Counted from the stretch's first letter, positions 36,981 through 50,400 are shown. The stretch is 64,000 bases of DNA from Tetrahymena elliotti 4EA (GCA_000231825.2 JH720384.1:124001-188000), one strand, 5' to 3'. Notes: generated by a model from the sequence alone, not told the origin. Program-made: numbers and translations.

Positions 36981-39187
36981 TCATTTATTTTTTTCAATAA
37001 GCTTGTAATAATCTTCTGATTTAGGATCAACTCTTTCTGTTAGCAAGTCTAAATACTTTTATTTGATCTTAAAGGTTTGCTTAAGGTATTCTTAAACTAA
37101 GTAGTTTAGGTTTTCTTATGTGAAGAGGTATCTGATGAGATTTTTAAGAACTATTCTGTTTCTTAGTTTATCTTTTTCTCTTTCATAAATTGAAATGATG
37201 GCCTTTTATTATTCTGTAGTCCATTAATCAACGTATTTAGGAACATATCTAAGAGCAAAATGGAAAACTACAGGGTTAAGTTCATATTGAATATTACTTA
37301 AGAAGAAGTTAATGTGGTCTTGACTTACTTAGAATTAAATAAGCTCAAACATAATTGCCTTCCATAGAGAAATTCTTAGATGTAAATTAAACTAAGAAAA
37401 AATATTCAATTTTATAATTGCATTTAAGTCTTCTTTGTAAATTCTTTAGAATACAATATGACTATCACAATTATTTAAAATAATAACAAACTTATCACTT
37501 GGATACTTGTCTAATTAAGTATGAGGAACTTCATTTATTTCACCTTTTTCCTTACAGATAACAAAGAACTTTAAATTGAGTTATTTGTATTCATCTGATG
37601 TTAAACCTAAATTGTATGTATCTTTGAATACACCATTATCATAGTAGCTTATTCCTTTGTTAAAAATGTACTTTCTTGATATATTATCATCTTGCTTAAG
37701 TTCAGCTAAAAATTGTTAAACACCTGCTACTGTAAATTGATTATTCTTAAAATAATTAATAATGATATTTTAGAATTATTCCTCACCGTATATTTTCTAC
37801 TCCATCATCTAAAATACTGATCCTCCTTTCTAATATGATATCTCAGAATGATAATCCATGCTTTCATAGTCTTTATACAAACCTCTTTCATGGCTAAGAG
37901 GGAAGACTATTAACATTAAATGAAATATTGATTAATTTAAATTCAATAATTTAAAAAATAAAAACCTGTTTAAGGATTTGATTCATCTACTATGACTCTA
38001 ACTTTAGCCATCTCATAGTACCATTCAAGCTCTTTTCCCTTAAAGTATTCTTTGTTTATTTTGTATCCGAAGAAATTGGCAAATCCTTCTTTTAAAAAGA
38101 GATTATTCCACCAGTCTAGACTGATACAGTCACCAAACCACATATGAGAGATTTCATGGAATAAAATATCTCCTCTAATAGCTATTTTTATTGGTTCTCT
38201 TTCCTATTCAAAAACGTATCTTCTTTCTTTTATTTTTTTATTAAAAAATTAAGAAAAACTTTAAAAAATAAAAGCAAAGGATTTACCTTCTAGTGTAGTG
38301 CATCCAGGATTCTCCATACCATAGTAAGTGTAATCAATGCAGTAAACTGAGTCATATTTATCCATGTAGTAATTAATTTTTGTGTATTATTCCATGTAGT
38401 TTATTCCAAATTTAGTAATGTCATTGAAATCATCTATCTAAGTTGCAACATATTGAGCTTTTTCTTTTCTGTAATAAGTATCCATTCCTACTTAATCATT
38501 ATAAATGTTTTTGTATTACTCATAATCTCCTGCACATAGAGTAAATAAATAGTTAGGCAAAGCTATCTAAGATTTTTTGAAAACGGTCTTTTGAGTATCA
38601 AATGATATATTTAATTGAGAAAGGATAGGTTCATTAGATACAACTTTCCATGAAGCTGGATGAATCACTGTTAAATCAAAAGTAACTCTAAAATTAATTT
38701 ATTCTATGCATGGGAATATTTTATAAATATTTGCAACTTCCCCCTATGCATAGATATATTAATTATTTTATTCTGTCATGGTAGAGGTTAATCCATCATC
38801 TAAATTATAATATTAGTTCTTGAATTTAAGTTTAATAGAAACTGTAGAATCTATGGAGACACCACTTAACTATTCTGAACTTATAAGCACTCTTTGATTT
38901 TCAAAGACATAATTGAGTTACCTAATTTCCTACCTCTATTTATCAACTAATCCAACATAATCAACTTCCTATCCATCAAAATCTATCTACAAATGCTAGC
39001 CCTATTATATCAACTATTTAAACTTGAGGTCAATCACAACTGTTCCATTATAATCAGTACCCTTTTGCAAATTCAAAAGAATCTCATAGTTATCTACTGA
39101 TTTTATGACTGAATTTCTAAAATCTACTTCTTCATTTGTTATAAATTATCTTTATTTCTTATTTTTACAACAACAAGTTTGACTCAT
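36981..39187 (-). CDS. M1-family zinc aminopeptidase, copy 1, 695 aa
   Basis: Three exons: 38287-39187, 37966-38226 and 36981-37906; introns are 38227-38286 and 37907-37965. The protein has the gluzincin signatures. The substrate-binding GxMEN motif appears as YYGMENPG just before the first intron. The zinc site is HEISHMWFGD with the third ligand Glu 18 residues after the second His (FLKEGFANFFGY), and the transition-state Tyr lies in EISYQKGG. M1 enzymes remove N-terminal residues from peptides. There is no signal peptide or membrane anchor, so it is probably cytosolic. At 695 residues it is shorter than the ~850-900 of classic aminopeptidase N and has a reduced C-terminal helical domain. 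It is a paralogue of 44583-46775, sharing both intron positions. All catalytic residues are present, so activity is expected. Confidence 0.9.
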
Positions 39188-39793
39188 CTTATTCTAATTT
39201 GCTTATCTGCTTAATTTATCAAATATTCTTTAATTACTTCTAAAGATATTTTATGATTAATCTATCTAAAATCTATCTGATAATTATCATTTATAAATAA
39301 ATACCCTTAATCAGAACAAAATAATACACTAAAACCCATTCTAAAATTTTATTCGTTTTTTCATCAGAGAATATCGAACAGATTTCTAGAAAAATTTGTC
39401 TAAATAAAATTAATAAAAAATATTTATAATTGGTGAGATGTTAGATAGATAGTCATGACTTAAATAAACCTAAAAGAAATTGAAGGGTATAAAAAAAGCA
39501 ACATAATCATTTCAATTGTAAAATACATATAAATATCATAAAGAGATTTTTGTCTTTGATCAAAATTTAAATAAATCTATAAGAAAAGAAATAGAATAAA
39601 GAATTTTAATGTTTTAACTCACACATTAGTAATTTGGCCGTTTTTCTTAATAGAAACGTTTTAAAAGAGATAATTAAGAAAAATTTTTATAATAAATAAA
39701 AGCAATACAATCATTTTTTTGATAAAAAACAAAAATAAATAAGATAAAAAGATGGTAGTTTTTTATTTCAAGTCTCTATCTGATTCTTCATCT
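39188..39793. other. Intergenic spacer
   Basis: 606 bp between the M1 copy 1 start and the pseudokinase stop. AT-rich; no open frame is convincing. It includes the promoter of the M1 gene. Confidence 0.45.
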
Positions 39794-42017
39794 TCAAATA
39801 ATATAGAAGTAATCTATCATCCTAAATAAATAATTTGTCAACTCTATTGTGCTATAAGATTTTAGTAAATTTTTACATTCAAAGTTATCTCCTTCTACTA
39901 ATTAAAATAGTAAAATCAATTTAAAGCAAATATTTTCATAAATTATTTACCTCAAAGCTTTGATTCTACTGCTAAGATTATACAGAATCCTATTTTTAGA
40001 TATAATAATGAATATATAATTATTAATAAATTTCCATACTTTTAAATCTTAATCTGCTATCACTGTCTAGATATAGATAGATGATAAAAATTAATTCAAT
40101 ACTTCAACGTAAATCTAAAGAATCTTACATACTATCATATAAAAAAAAATAAATTAAATAAATTTGATAGTTCTTATCGTTAATAATTAAAAATTACTTC
40201 CTGAAAGTTTTAAGTGAAATAATCAAACAACATTTGCATGAATTAATATCTGTTAAAAATGTACCTTCTAATAAAATAAATAAAAAATATTTTCAAAGTA
40301 AAATTGAAATAAATTTACTATCTTAAATAAAAAAGGTTCATATGATGTTGTTAATTTTCTTCCTTTTTACTTTCTGAAATAAATAAATAGTTATTTTTTA
40401 AAGAGATTTAGATGATAAGAACTTACAATCTATTGTGAGGTGAATATGATTAAGTTATGCCAAATAAAAACCTAAATTAATTACTTTCTAAGATGATTTT
40501 AGATTCAGAAATACAAGAAAACAAATAATTACTATGTCTTCCTTTTTTTATATTAAAATATTTTACTTAATATAAATAACTAACCAACTAAATATTACAT
40601 ATGTTTTCCAAAACTGCATCTCTTGACTAACTTAAAGGTTAGAAGATATTTCTTTAAGTATTTAGTTGCAATTCAACAGGCACTCTTCTTTCAATTTCTA
40701 TACATCATAAATTAATCAAACAATCAATTTAAAGAAAGTTTACTTTTTTATTCTATTCTAAAACTTCAGCCTATTTACCTCTTTTTATTTTTCATTAAAT
40801 TTCTATGTAAATTAACAAATGAAATATTACCTATCTAAGCTGCTCTTTGATATGCTATATCTTTAAGAGGAAGTTGAATCTGTTAACTTTTCTAGATTCT
40901 TTTTAATCTATTTTTGAATAATTTCATCAAAAGAAAATTAAAAAAATAAGAATTTGACAAAATTTTTTCTATTTAAAATAACCATATTTAATTGAGCAAA
41001 ATTAATTATTTTATTAAAATTAAATAAAATAATATAAATGCTTTAAAATAATCTAAACAAACAAAGTATATTTTTTTATTTTTAATTTTTAGAACAATAT
41101 TTACAAAATAATAATTTACCAAATCAATTTATCTAAAAGTTTGATAAATAAAGTCATCCCTTTTAACAATATTAGAATGATATTATCTTTTAAAATATAA
41201 CTAAAAAGATACTGTTTTGATTTTTAGTATGAATCTAAGTAAAAAATATTTCCATCTAAATGCTCTATGACATCTTCTTTAATAACTTCAATACAATTAG
41301 AATTAGAAAATGTTTTAGGAATAATAATCTATTTTAAAATTTATTAATTTATGATAAAAGGAATATCTTAAATAATATCTATAGCTTGATCTAAGCTAAG
41401 TCTTTATTCTGAATTTATTTTAGATAAATTTTAACACACAAAAATTATTTGATTGGCACTATCGCTATTATCTAACAAAGGATATACTAAATCCTCCAAA
41501 CAATCCCCATCAATTTTCTTAATAATTTTTTATCTATCAACACCAAGCATATACATAAAAATTGTACCTATTACAATAAACTAAATTGAATTTCCTAAAC
41601 AATTTATGAATGTAGTATTTACCTAGAGAATATAGATTTTTCTTTTAAAAATTAAGAAAATAAAATTAAAATAAAGAAATTAATAATAAATCAATAAATT
41701 ACATTGATATTTTGCTTTCTGTAAAGAATTTGCTCAAACTCTTTAGAATCTTCAGTCTTTTTTTATTTATTTGGCTCTCCTTAGTAGCTAAAATATTGTG
41801 ATAAATCTTCACCTCCTAATTATCTAAATTATAAAAAACTTTTTTAGTATTGATAGGGACTCTTAAAGGAATTCTATTCTCTTTCCTATTGCAGTTTTAA
41901 TTCCTTCTCTTTTTTTTGGTGCTCAATGAAATTTTTGCTATACCAAACCTCCTATCATCAAAATGATTAAAATAAAAATAACTATGAAAAATATTTTACA
42001 CTCTTTGATTATTGTTG

Positions 42018-42050
<33 letters not shown>

Positions 42051-43149
42051 GATTAACTAATTTTTAGTTTCAGAATTTGTTGATGCTGATTTTTAGCTTA
42101 AATGGTGGTCTTAAGTCATTGTTTTCTTAAATACTTCAGGTGGATGAAAGATTGCATAACTATTCTAATATATATTTGATTTAGTAAATATAAAAGTAAT
42201 TAAATAATCATCTAATTTAACAAATAAATAAAAAAAATATCTTATTAAAGAAATAGATCACCAAGTCATAAATTTATTCAATATATAAATCCTCATTGAC
42301 TAATTCATCTAATAGATCTATTTTGCCTAATTATCATATATGTTTTATCTTAAATTCGTTTTTCAAAGGATATTTTTACTTAACTTAGCAATGTTTCGAT
42401 GACTGATTAAAATATTTTTGGGATTTAAATTGACAGCATACATTCCATTATTATGCAATTCTCTAATACCATAAGCAATTTCAATAGAGTATTTCAAAAA
42501 TGAATTGATATTAATTCCTTCTTATATTTCTGCATTTACTAAATCTTCTAAATTCCCTTTATAAATTAATAATAAATAGTTCTAATAAATTCTTTGTTTA
42601 TCTCAAATAAAAACAAACAAACCTAGACATTCCTCCATTTTTACATAAAAATAGTTATTTGTTTAAAAGCAGTCATAGATTTGCACCAAAAAGCTGCTAT
42701 TAAGAGATTGAATAAGATTTATCCTTTTTTGTATTTGGTTTATTTAATTTCCAATTTCTCTTAAGCGATAAGCCTTTATTACAAATCTTTTGTGAGCTTG
42801 CACACATTTTAAGATATAAGAATTTCTACCATTACTAGTACATTTAATAGGCATTATATCTCTTTATTTTAAATCATTTAATATATTGCCTTAATCTTCC
42901 TCTTTCATCAGCATGAAATTTTCTATATCTATAGAAGGTCTAGCTTTTGATTTTACTTTTTGTAAAGATTAATCTAATGCTGTTCTGAAAAAATATATAA
43001 ATAATACTTTTGTTATCAAGCGTTTAAATGCAAAGCATTTGAGCCATTTTCTAAGAAAAGCTCAAATCGTTTAATATTTTACAGTAATTAACTAAATTCT
43101 CATCATCTGACTTTTTAATTGTAGCAAAACTATACGATTAGTTAATCAT
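39794..43149 (-). CDS. Multi-exon pseudokinase with polyQ insert and helical C-terminal domain
   Basis: About 15 exons. Those with consistent phase are 42623-~42984, 42380-42556, 42262-42326, 42000-42164, 41703-41951, 41623-41641, 41212-41594, 40831-40907, 40779-40802, 40699-40697 region to 40599, 40427-40541, 40319-40373, 40198-40267 and 39794-40065. The first exon (to ATG 43147-43149) does not join in phase, so the N-terminus is unresolved. The kinase N-lobe keeps the Lys (FVIKAY) but lacks a Gly-rich loop. The catalytic loop reads YAVNLNPKNIL instead of the YxHRDLKPxN pattern. The DFG position reads KID. The C-lobe elements remain (a PPEVF motif near the activation-segment end, LYSLGNSIQFIV, SEQRLSLDQAI). 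A polyQ run interrupts the C-lobe. A 270-residue helical domain of unknown type follows. It should bind partners rather than phosphorylate. Two introns appear to be only 28 nt. Confidence 0.6.
42011..42050. repeat. (TTA)n/(TTG)n microsatellite coding polyglutamine
   Basis: An ATT/TTA trinucleotide run preceded by TTG units. On the minus strand it reads TAA x9-10 then CAA x3 and encodes an uninterrupted Gln tract inside the pseudokinase. Such tracts are prone to length change; the number of repeats here may vary between strains. Confidence 0.85.
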
Positions 43150-43584
43150 ATCTAAAAGATAAAAAATCTATTAAACTTATTATTTTTATTAATTGGTTAA
43201 TTTGTGAATAAGATTTTTGCTGAGTTTATATCAATTTTTGCAGTGTTTTTTTAACAAATATTTAATTTGTTAAATACAAATCATTCATTTTAAACAAAAA
43301 CAATTTCGTTAAATTTTCAAATGTATCAGTTTACTAATTTTCTGGAAAAAAGTAGTTTATTTTTTCTTAATATTATTTTAAAAAATCATTTTAAATTATG
43401 TATTTTATTTTGTAATTTTTTTGTAATTAGATATTAATACTAACTTGCTTTCAATTAAATAGCTTAAATAATTATAAATTTTAATTTTTATTAATAAAAA
43501 AAAAGGATGTAAAATAATAGTAATAATATTTATCAGGTTTTCCAAGAAATAAAATACCCACTGCAAATATAATGGTTATTTATT
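43150..43584. other. Intergenic spacer
   Basis: 435 bp of T/A-rich DNA upstream of the pseudokinase start and downstream of the next minus-strand gene. No gene or RNA is seen. Confidence 0.45.
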
Positions 43585-44189
43585 TCATTTTAATTTTAAG
43601 ATAGAATCATCTTTTTATTATTACTTTGCAATTTTAAATGAAAATCCTTTATTTTCAACCTTAGAAAATCTTAATTCAATTAAAAATAAGTAATAAAATT
43701 TAACTTTTACTTCATGTTTTTTTTCAAATTAGACACTAAATTTTTCTTTAAAATGAATGAGAAAATTTTTACTCATTTAATCATTATATCCATAATCTGT
43801 GCTAACATTTTTATTTTTCATTAATCCTATTAGCTTTTCCCTTAATAAATTCAATTCTAAATATATATTTTTATCTCTTTCTAATATCTAAGAGATACAA
43901 TTAATTACTCCTAATGTTTTAAATTTTTTTTCTTAATTTAATTTTTTAATCTTTGTTAAAAAGAAATAGATTTCTGCATCAAAAATGAAATTTTTGATTA
44001 AAAATTTTGTAAAATTTGAAATCCTAGGTTCGAAACTTATCCAGATTAATCTTTTTATCACTAATTATTTTTTGTTAACTACAAAGACCTTCTACTTTTA
44101 TTTTATTATGTACCTATTAATAAAAAAAATACTACAACTAGTATAGTTGCTTTTTTAGTTGTATGGTTTATCTTTTTTACATTCTTCAT
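43585..44189 (-). CDS. Small membrane-anchored protein of unknown function (splicing uncertain)
   Basis: ATG 44187-44189 starts a basic segment followed by one hydrophobic helix (KKATILVVVFFLLI), a signal peptide or anchor. The C-terminal ~120 codons are an open frame to TGA 43585-43587 with coding character: LERDKNIYLELNLLREKLIG, VSTDYGYNDQMSKNF, EKKHEVKVKFYY and FKIAKQQQKDD. Between these parts the frame changes once near 44110, after the GTACAT donor-like site, so one short intron, or a sequence error, must join them. Two alternative junctions are possible. I recognise no domain. It lies between the pseudokinase and the second M1 gene, all in the same direction. The existence of a gene is likely; its exact protein is not settled. 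Confidence 0.4.
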
Positions 44190-44582
44190 CTTCTTTCTAT
44201 CTTTTTGGTAATATAAAATTTTAACAATTCTAAGGCTTAAAAATTCTTATAATTTTTGATAATTTATCATAAAAAAATATAAATTTAAAAAAATCAAAAT
44301 AAAGTATCTAAATTGAAAATTATATGATAAATAAAAATAATTTAATTAAAAAGATTTTTGTCAAAAAAGTAAATTTAAAGTTTTTGTGTAATACGGTTAC
44401 TTTTAAACAAAGAATATTTAAAAACAAAATGATGATAATTTATTTGGAAATTTACAATATGAAAAAACAAATAAGTAAATTTCTTAATCTAGTTATTATA
44501 CCAGATGTTAGCTAAATTAATTAATTTAATTATTTGTGTAAATTCCTCTTCAAGCAAGGCAGAGACAGATACTTTATATTAT
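44190..44582. other. Intergenic spacer
   Basis: 393 bp of AT-rich sequence. A standard-code frame at 44324-44515 (+) is a compositional artefact rich in Lys, Ile and Asn. No supported feature. Confidence 0.5.
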
Positions 44583-46775
44583 TCATTTTTAATTTAGTAG
44601 TTTGTCAAGTTTTGTTAAAGAAGAATCATAAATATTTTAGATTTTTTTCTTTAATTGATTTAGATACTTTGGTTTGACTTTCCTTTCCTAAGTTTCATAG
44701 ATTTTAAGAAGGTTGAAAATATTTTTTTCAGAATTAATGTATCTGATTAAATTCTTGCAAATAATTCTTTTAGTTTAAGCATCTTTTTCTTAGTTGTAAA
44801 TGTTGATAAGCGTATCTTCTTGCTCAACAGTAAATGATTTAGAGAATTTAGGAAATACTCTTAAGATATAATGAAGAATAATTAAATTCTTTTCAAATGA
44901 AAAATTATTCAAAAAGAAATCATTTAAATATTCTTATTTCTCAAATTGAATATTCTCAAATAAGATAGAGTTCCAAAGAGTTACTCTCTATTGTAAGTTA
45001 AATTTCTCTATTAAATTATTTTCATCTAAAAATTTCAATACTTCAGATGTAATTCTGCTAAAAATCAAGTGATTATCAGATGTATTGAGAAGAATAATAT
45101 TTTCTTTATTTTGATTGCTATATGCTTCTTCCCAGTTACACATTTTAATATTCTTACTTTGTTTTTCTACTACAATGAATGATAAGTTTAATTTTTTGTA
45201 GTCGTCTTCAGTTAACCCTAAGTTCTTCAAATCTTTAAATGAGTTATCTTAAAAATAACTCAGATGGTTTTTAAACAAGTATTATTGAGAATAAACATCA
45301 TTAAAATGTTATAAAAAGTTCTTTTCATCAACTTTTGAAAAAGAATTTTAGGCTAAAAACAATCTGATGAGCTCCTAAAACTTTTATTGTCCATATACTT
45401 TTTTTTCTAAGAATTAAAAAAAAGATCCTCCCTTATTATAGCTTATACAATTATGAGCTTTAAAAGAACAGTATTGATGATAAGGCAACTTTTAGTGACT
45501 TAGAGTAAACACTTTTATTAAAATATAAAAAATTATCATAAATGAAAAATTGTATATTATTGAGTTACTGTCATCTTAGATCTCATCAACTAGAATCATC
45601 ACTTTAGAAAGCTCAATATGAATTCCATGGTTAAATTCAGTAAAATACTAACTGACTGCTTTATAGCCAAAAAATGTGGCAAAACCTTCTTTTAAAAAGA
45701 GATTATTCCACCATTCCAAACTAACATAATCTCCAAACCATAAGTGAGAAATCTCATGTAACATGATATAAGCTCTTCTCATAATTTTAAGTGGTTCTCT
45801 TTCTTCCTCAAAAATGTATCTTTTTTCTTTAATTATTCCAATAAGTAAATAAAAATAATTTTTGATATTAAATCTACCTTCAAGAGAAATGGAGCCAGGA
45901 TTCTCCATTCCATAAAAGTTGTAGTTAGCACAGAAAACTAAATCTAATTTGTTCATATAATAATCAATCAGAGTGTATTCTTCCATTAGATTCAACCCGA
46001 ATTTTGTGATCTAAAAGAGCTCATCAATCTATTTGTCGGCAAATTTAACTTTTTCTTTTCTGCAGTATATATTGAGATTAACTCTATCTTTATACTTATC
46101 TTAATAAACTGCATAATTACCTGCATAAATAGCATATAAATAGCAAGGAAAAGGCTGAGTGGTTTCAAATATGCTTTAAATTGTTTTATCATCAATGATT
46201 TTTAATTCATTTATTTACTAGTTACTTATCGCTACCCAATCTGAGGGATGAACTAAAGAAAGCTAAAATGCTGCTCTAAAATTGATCTATTCAATGCATG
46301 GAAACACATAGTGCATAGATGCTACTTCTCCTTAACTATGCAAATATTAATTTTCACCTTCCACAGTAGAAAAGAGACCTCTATCTTAGACTGTAGTGTT
46401 ATATTAGTTTTTAAATTCTATCAATAGTGATATTTTTTAATACCTTAATTTGTTACTAACTTCTTAGCCATCTATCAAAATTCTATCCCTTTCAAAGGTA
46501 TATTTTACATTCATAAATGAAGTATCACTATGATCTAACTTTCTGATTTATACAGAATCTACTTTCTCACCTGCAAAATCAATTTGTAATTTATTTTGAG
46601 GATTAAACTTCTCAAAAAATTCTAGATGAATTTCAACAGTTCCATAATAATTATTACCTTTTAGCAAAGTTAAATCCAACTTATACAGCAGAACATTTTT
46701 TATCATTTCATTTCTTATTGATACTTCATCATCTGATATAAATTAATTCTAGCTGCTTTGTACTTCGATACTCAT
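44583..46775 (-). CDS. M1-family zinc aminopeptidase, copy 2, 694 aa
   Basis: Three exons: 45878-46775, 45569-45826 and 44583-45511; introns are 45827-45877 and 45512-45568, at the same codon positions as in copy 1. Motifs: FYGMENPG (the GxMEN exopeptidase site), HEISHLWFGD plus FLKEGFATFFGY (HEXXH-18-E zinc site) and SYNKGG (catalytic Tyr). No targeting signal is seen. All active-site residues are kept, yet the C-terminal half is much more diverged from copy 1 than the catalytic domain, so substrate preference may differ. The two M1 genes are 5.4 kb apart in the same orientation with two unrelated genes between, so this is an old duplication rather than a fresh tandem. Near-equal length (694 versus 695) supports both models. 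Confidence 0.9.
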
Positions 46776-47494
46776 TTTAGATTTCCAAATTTTACAATTC
46801 TTTTATTATCTAATAATTATCTTTTTTATTGCATTTTTCTGATAACTAATAATGATATTCAATCATCAAATCTTCTATACAAATTCTTTTTCAACACAAA
46901 ACTAGCCAGATAATAAAGATATTCATTTAAGTTATTTAATTTCTGATCTGAACAGATTTTATTTAGAATTGCTTTTAATAATTTATTCTTTTATGGAAAA
47001 TTAAAACTAAAAGAATGATTGATAGTATAATTTTCATTTTTGTTATATAAAAATCATTTTGATTGAAATTTACATCAAAAAAATTAAAAATTATGTAAAG
47101 ATTAAGAAATTTATTAATCAACATTTAAAATGAAATGAAATGAATATGACTTCTATGTAATTTTTAATATTTTTCAAAGTAAATATTTTTGTAATAGAAC
47201 TGAATTTCTTCTATTTAGCAATTTTACTAATTTTAATTTGGAATAAATTTTAGTTATGATCAAATAATTAGAATTTCGGGTATAAGTTATTTTATCAATT
47301 TAATTTTTTTTTTGTGATATTTAATAATTTTTTTGTAAATAAAGTAAAGAATCCTTATCATCTAAAAATAATATAAGAATAACAAAGACGATAGAAATAA
47401 ATAGTAAAATAAAATATTTACATGTTTTAATTAGTTTATAATTTTTAGTTTTTGGTTCATTTTTTATATATATTTTTTTTTAATTGAATTAAAG
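46776..47494. other. Intergenic spacer
   Basis: 719 bp between the M1 copy 2 start and the stop of the coiled-coil gene. AT-rich with poly-T tracts; nothing else is recognisable. Confidence 0.5.
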
Positions 47495-50400
47495 TCAGTT
47501 TTTGTTGTAGTGTTTAGAATGGTTGTAACTAGAGTAATTGGATCCATTTAATTTCTAAGATTAGCTGGCATTTAATTATTATTAATTTAATACTGTATTG
47601 TTAACTTGAGGTAATTAAATACAGCTACATGCATAGTTATGTGAGAAAGATTGTTCTAATTTAAGCTATAAATGATCAAGTTCTTCTTTTCTTTCAATAA
47701 GCTCTTTGTTTTTCTTACTTAGTTCTATTTATTACTTTTACTTTATTTGCATAAGCTCATCTCTTTCTTTCTTTATTTAATCAAATTCGCTTTGCTATTA
47801 ACTCATTTGATTGTTATTTTTTTCTTGCATAAAAGCCTTAATCTACTCTTTTAAAGATCCATTTTCTTCCAAAAGTTATTGATATTGCTAAATAGTTAAG
47901 TCCAATTCATGCTTAGTGTTCTAGATTAACTCAATCAACTCTTTATTTTCATCATCTTTTTTAAGACTTTGTTCAATTAATTCATTTTAAGTTTAAATTA
48001 ATTGCTAAATTTATTGATTATTCTATTTTAAAAATAAGCAATTAATATATATTTCTTCATAATTTTTAAGTTTTAAACTTACATTTCCTTAAGAGAAATC
48101 AGAATTAAGAATTTATTGTTGATATTCATTTATTAACTAATCTTTATTTTTTTATTCTTCTTACATTTCATTAATTTTTTGTTTCAAATCAAGTTTATCT
48201 TGCTCTAAGATTTCAATCTGATTCTTAACTTCATTGTTCTCGAATTCAAGCTATTGTTGATATTGCTTTTACATTTCATAGTTTTATTCTTCTTCAATAT
48301 TTGCAAATTCTTTCAATTCCTTAGTATCTTCTATAAGCTTAGTCAATTCAAACTTAAGTCTTTGGACCTATTCTTCTAGTTATCTGTTTTTTTCCTTCTC
48401 CTCCACAACAGACTCATTTCTCTTAATAATTTCATTATGCAATCTTTTTAATTCAAATTAGTTTAAAATTTTGTTGAGGATTTTGATAAATGTTTATTTA
48501 CTTGTTAATTTCTTCATTGTATCTGTTGGTAAGTTACATTAAGTTTTCTTCAATTTTTTATCTGAGAGAAATGTCAAACTATTTCTTCAACTCATCAGTG
48601 TAAGATTCTTGCTTTTTTTCTAATGCTTAAATAATTTAACGTTATTCTTAATTCTATATGCCCAATTCCTAGTTTTCAGAAATTAAATTTTCTATTTTAT
48701 CTTCAATTTCAGAAATCTATTTGGCAAGAATGGTGTTTTCTTCCTTAAATTTCTCAAATTAATTCAACAGATCTTCCTTTTCTTTATTGAATTCTTCTTG
48801 TTTCTATTCAAACAAAGCCCTTTCAACTTAAAACTTTTCTTCTATCTAATTTGTCTATTCTGCACATTTTTCCAATAACAAAGCTTGTTGGTGTTCGAAA
48901 TCTTCTTCTTTCTATTGTATCTCGAATTATACCTTCTATTTATCCTTTGTAACTGATTTCAGATTTTCTATCAAAATTTCATTTTCAGTCTTCAGCTCTT
49001 AAACTTTTTAAGCCTCTTAGACAATATTTTCATAATTTTATGTTTTTTCCATTAAAATTTCATTTTCTTTTAACAATTCCTTAATTTTTTCTTCAAAAAC
49101 ATTGATTTCTTATTTAACTGAATCATTTACACTCAACAAATTTTAATACTCCTCATTTAAACTGCTCAAACTTTTGTTAAAATAATTAATAAAATAAATA
49201 AATCCATTTTTATTTAATTTACTTTTTTTCCTTTTCATCAACTTATGCTTTTTATTCCTTTTTAAAAAAATAAACAATTAAACAGAAAACGTTTTCAATA
49301 ATCTAATTTACATTTAACTAGCTCTCAAGATTTCCAACAATAACTTATAATTTTTAATTTTCTTAAATTAGCACACCAATCTGCTAAATTTATTCTTCGG
49401 AATATGGCTATTGAGATATGCTTGATTCTTTCATAAGTTTAGTTTGTACAATTTCATTTAATTAATTGTTTTCCTCAACAAGCATACTGATCTTCTCCTC
49501 CATATCTGTAAGAAGCTACTTGTAACTTTTCTCTTTTTGCTATAGTAAAGTTTGATGCTTTGAAGTACTCTCTTCTTTTTCTTCTTCCATTTATTTTATG
49601 ACTAAAAGAGTTTTTTCTTGTTCCTTTGATATCTCTTTTATGTTTTCCTATAGTTTTTCACATAATTTTTAAGATTCATTCTCCTTCTATTTTTCAATAA
49701 AATAACATTAATTAAATAATTAAATTTTTTAACGGCTATTTAATCCAAATAGGTCTAAATAATTAAATTTAATCCAAATAGGTCTAAATAATTAAATACA
49801 TTTTAGGAAGCTTTAAGAGTTTATGAAAGCTCTCTTACAGCAATTGTTTATGCATCACACTACTACTTTAGGTCATCATTTTATTCCTTGAATTTAATTA
49901 ACTAATTTTCTATTTACCCTATATGTTGTTGCTTTTATCTAATAACATTATTGGTTTTTTCGCTTTCATTCAACAAGATTAAAATCTTTTATTACAAGTC
50001 TTAAATCATTAAGGCCTGCTTATCTTAGTTGTGCTAATGAATGAAGTTTTTAAAATTATTTGGTGGGAGAGGTTAAGTATTATTGAAAATTCTATCACTT
50101 TAGCCTTAAATGCTTGAGAAAAATTAGTTGCTGTTGCTGTTAGATTATTTTTTATGAGAAGGAGTTCCTTCATTTAAATTTGAAGAAGAAGAAATCTTTA
50201 TTAGAGAACCTGTAGCCTATTATTAATTAAATGCTATATTTTGAGGGGTACTGATCAAATTTTGTTCTGCTGAAAATGTTGGTATCATTATTGATGGTGA
50301 ATTTCCTCCTAAATGATGAGAATTAGAACGAGCTTTGCTCGTTAAAACTTTGGTGTCTTTCCCCTAAAGTGGTGTAGGAGGAATTGATTAGCTTATAGAA

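Noticed and set aside
42985..43007. 23-nt intron at the 5' end of the pseudokinase
   Set aside because: GT...AG borders exist but the phases of the two sides do not match.
44020..44050. GGTTCGAAAC-like T-loop suggestive of a tRNA (minus-strand region)
   Set aside because: No acceptor stem, D arm or anticodon arm can be folded around it and it lies within a likely coding region.
44988..46195. Three separate small minus-strand proteins
   Set aside because: They are pieces of one three-exon M1 aminopeptidase split by TAA/TAG (Gln) codons and introns.
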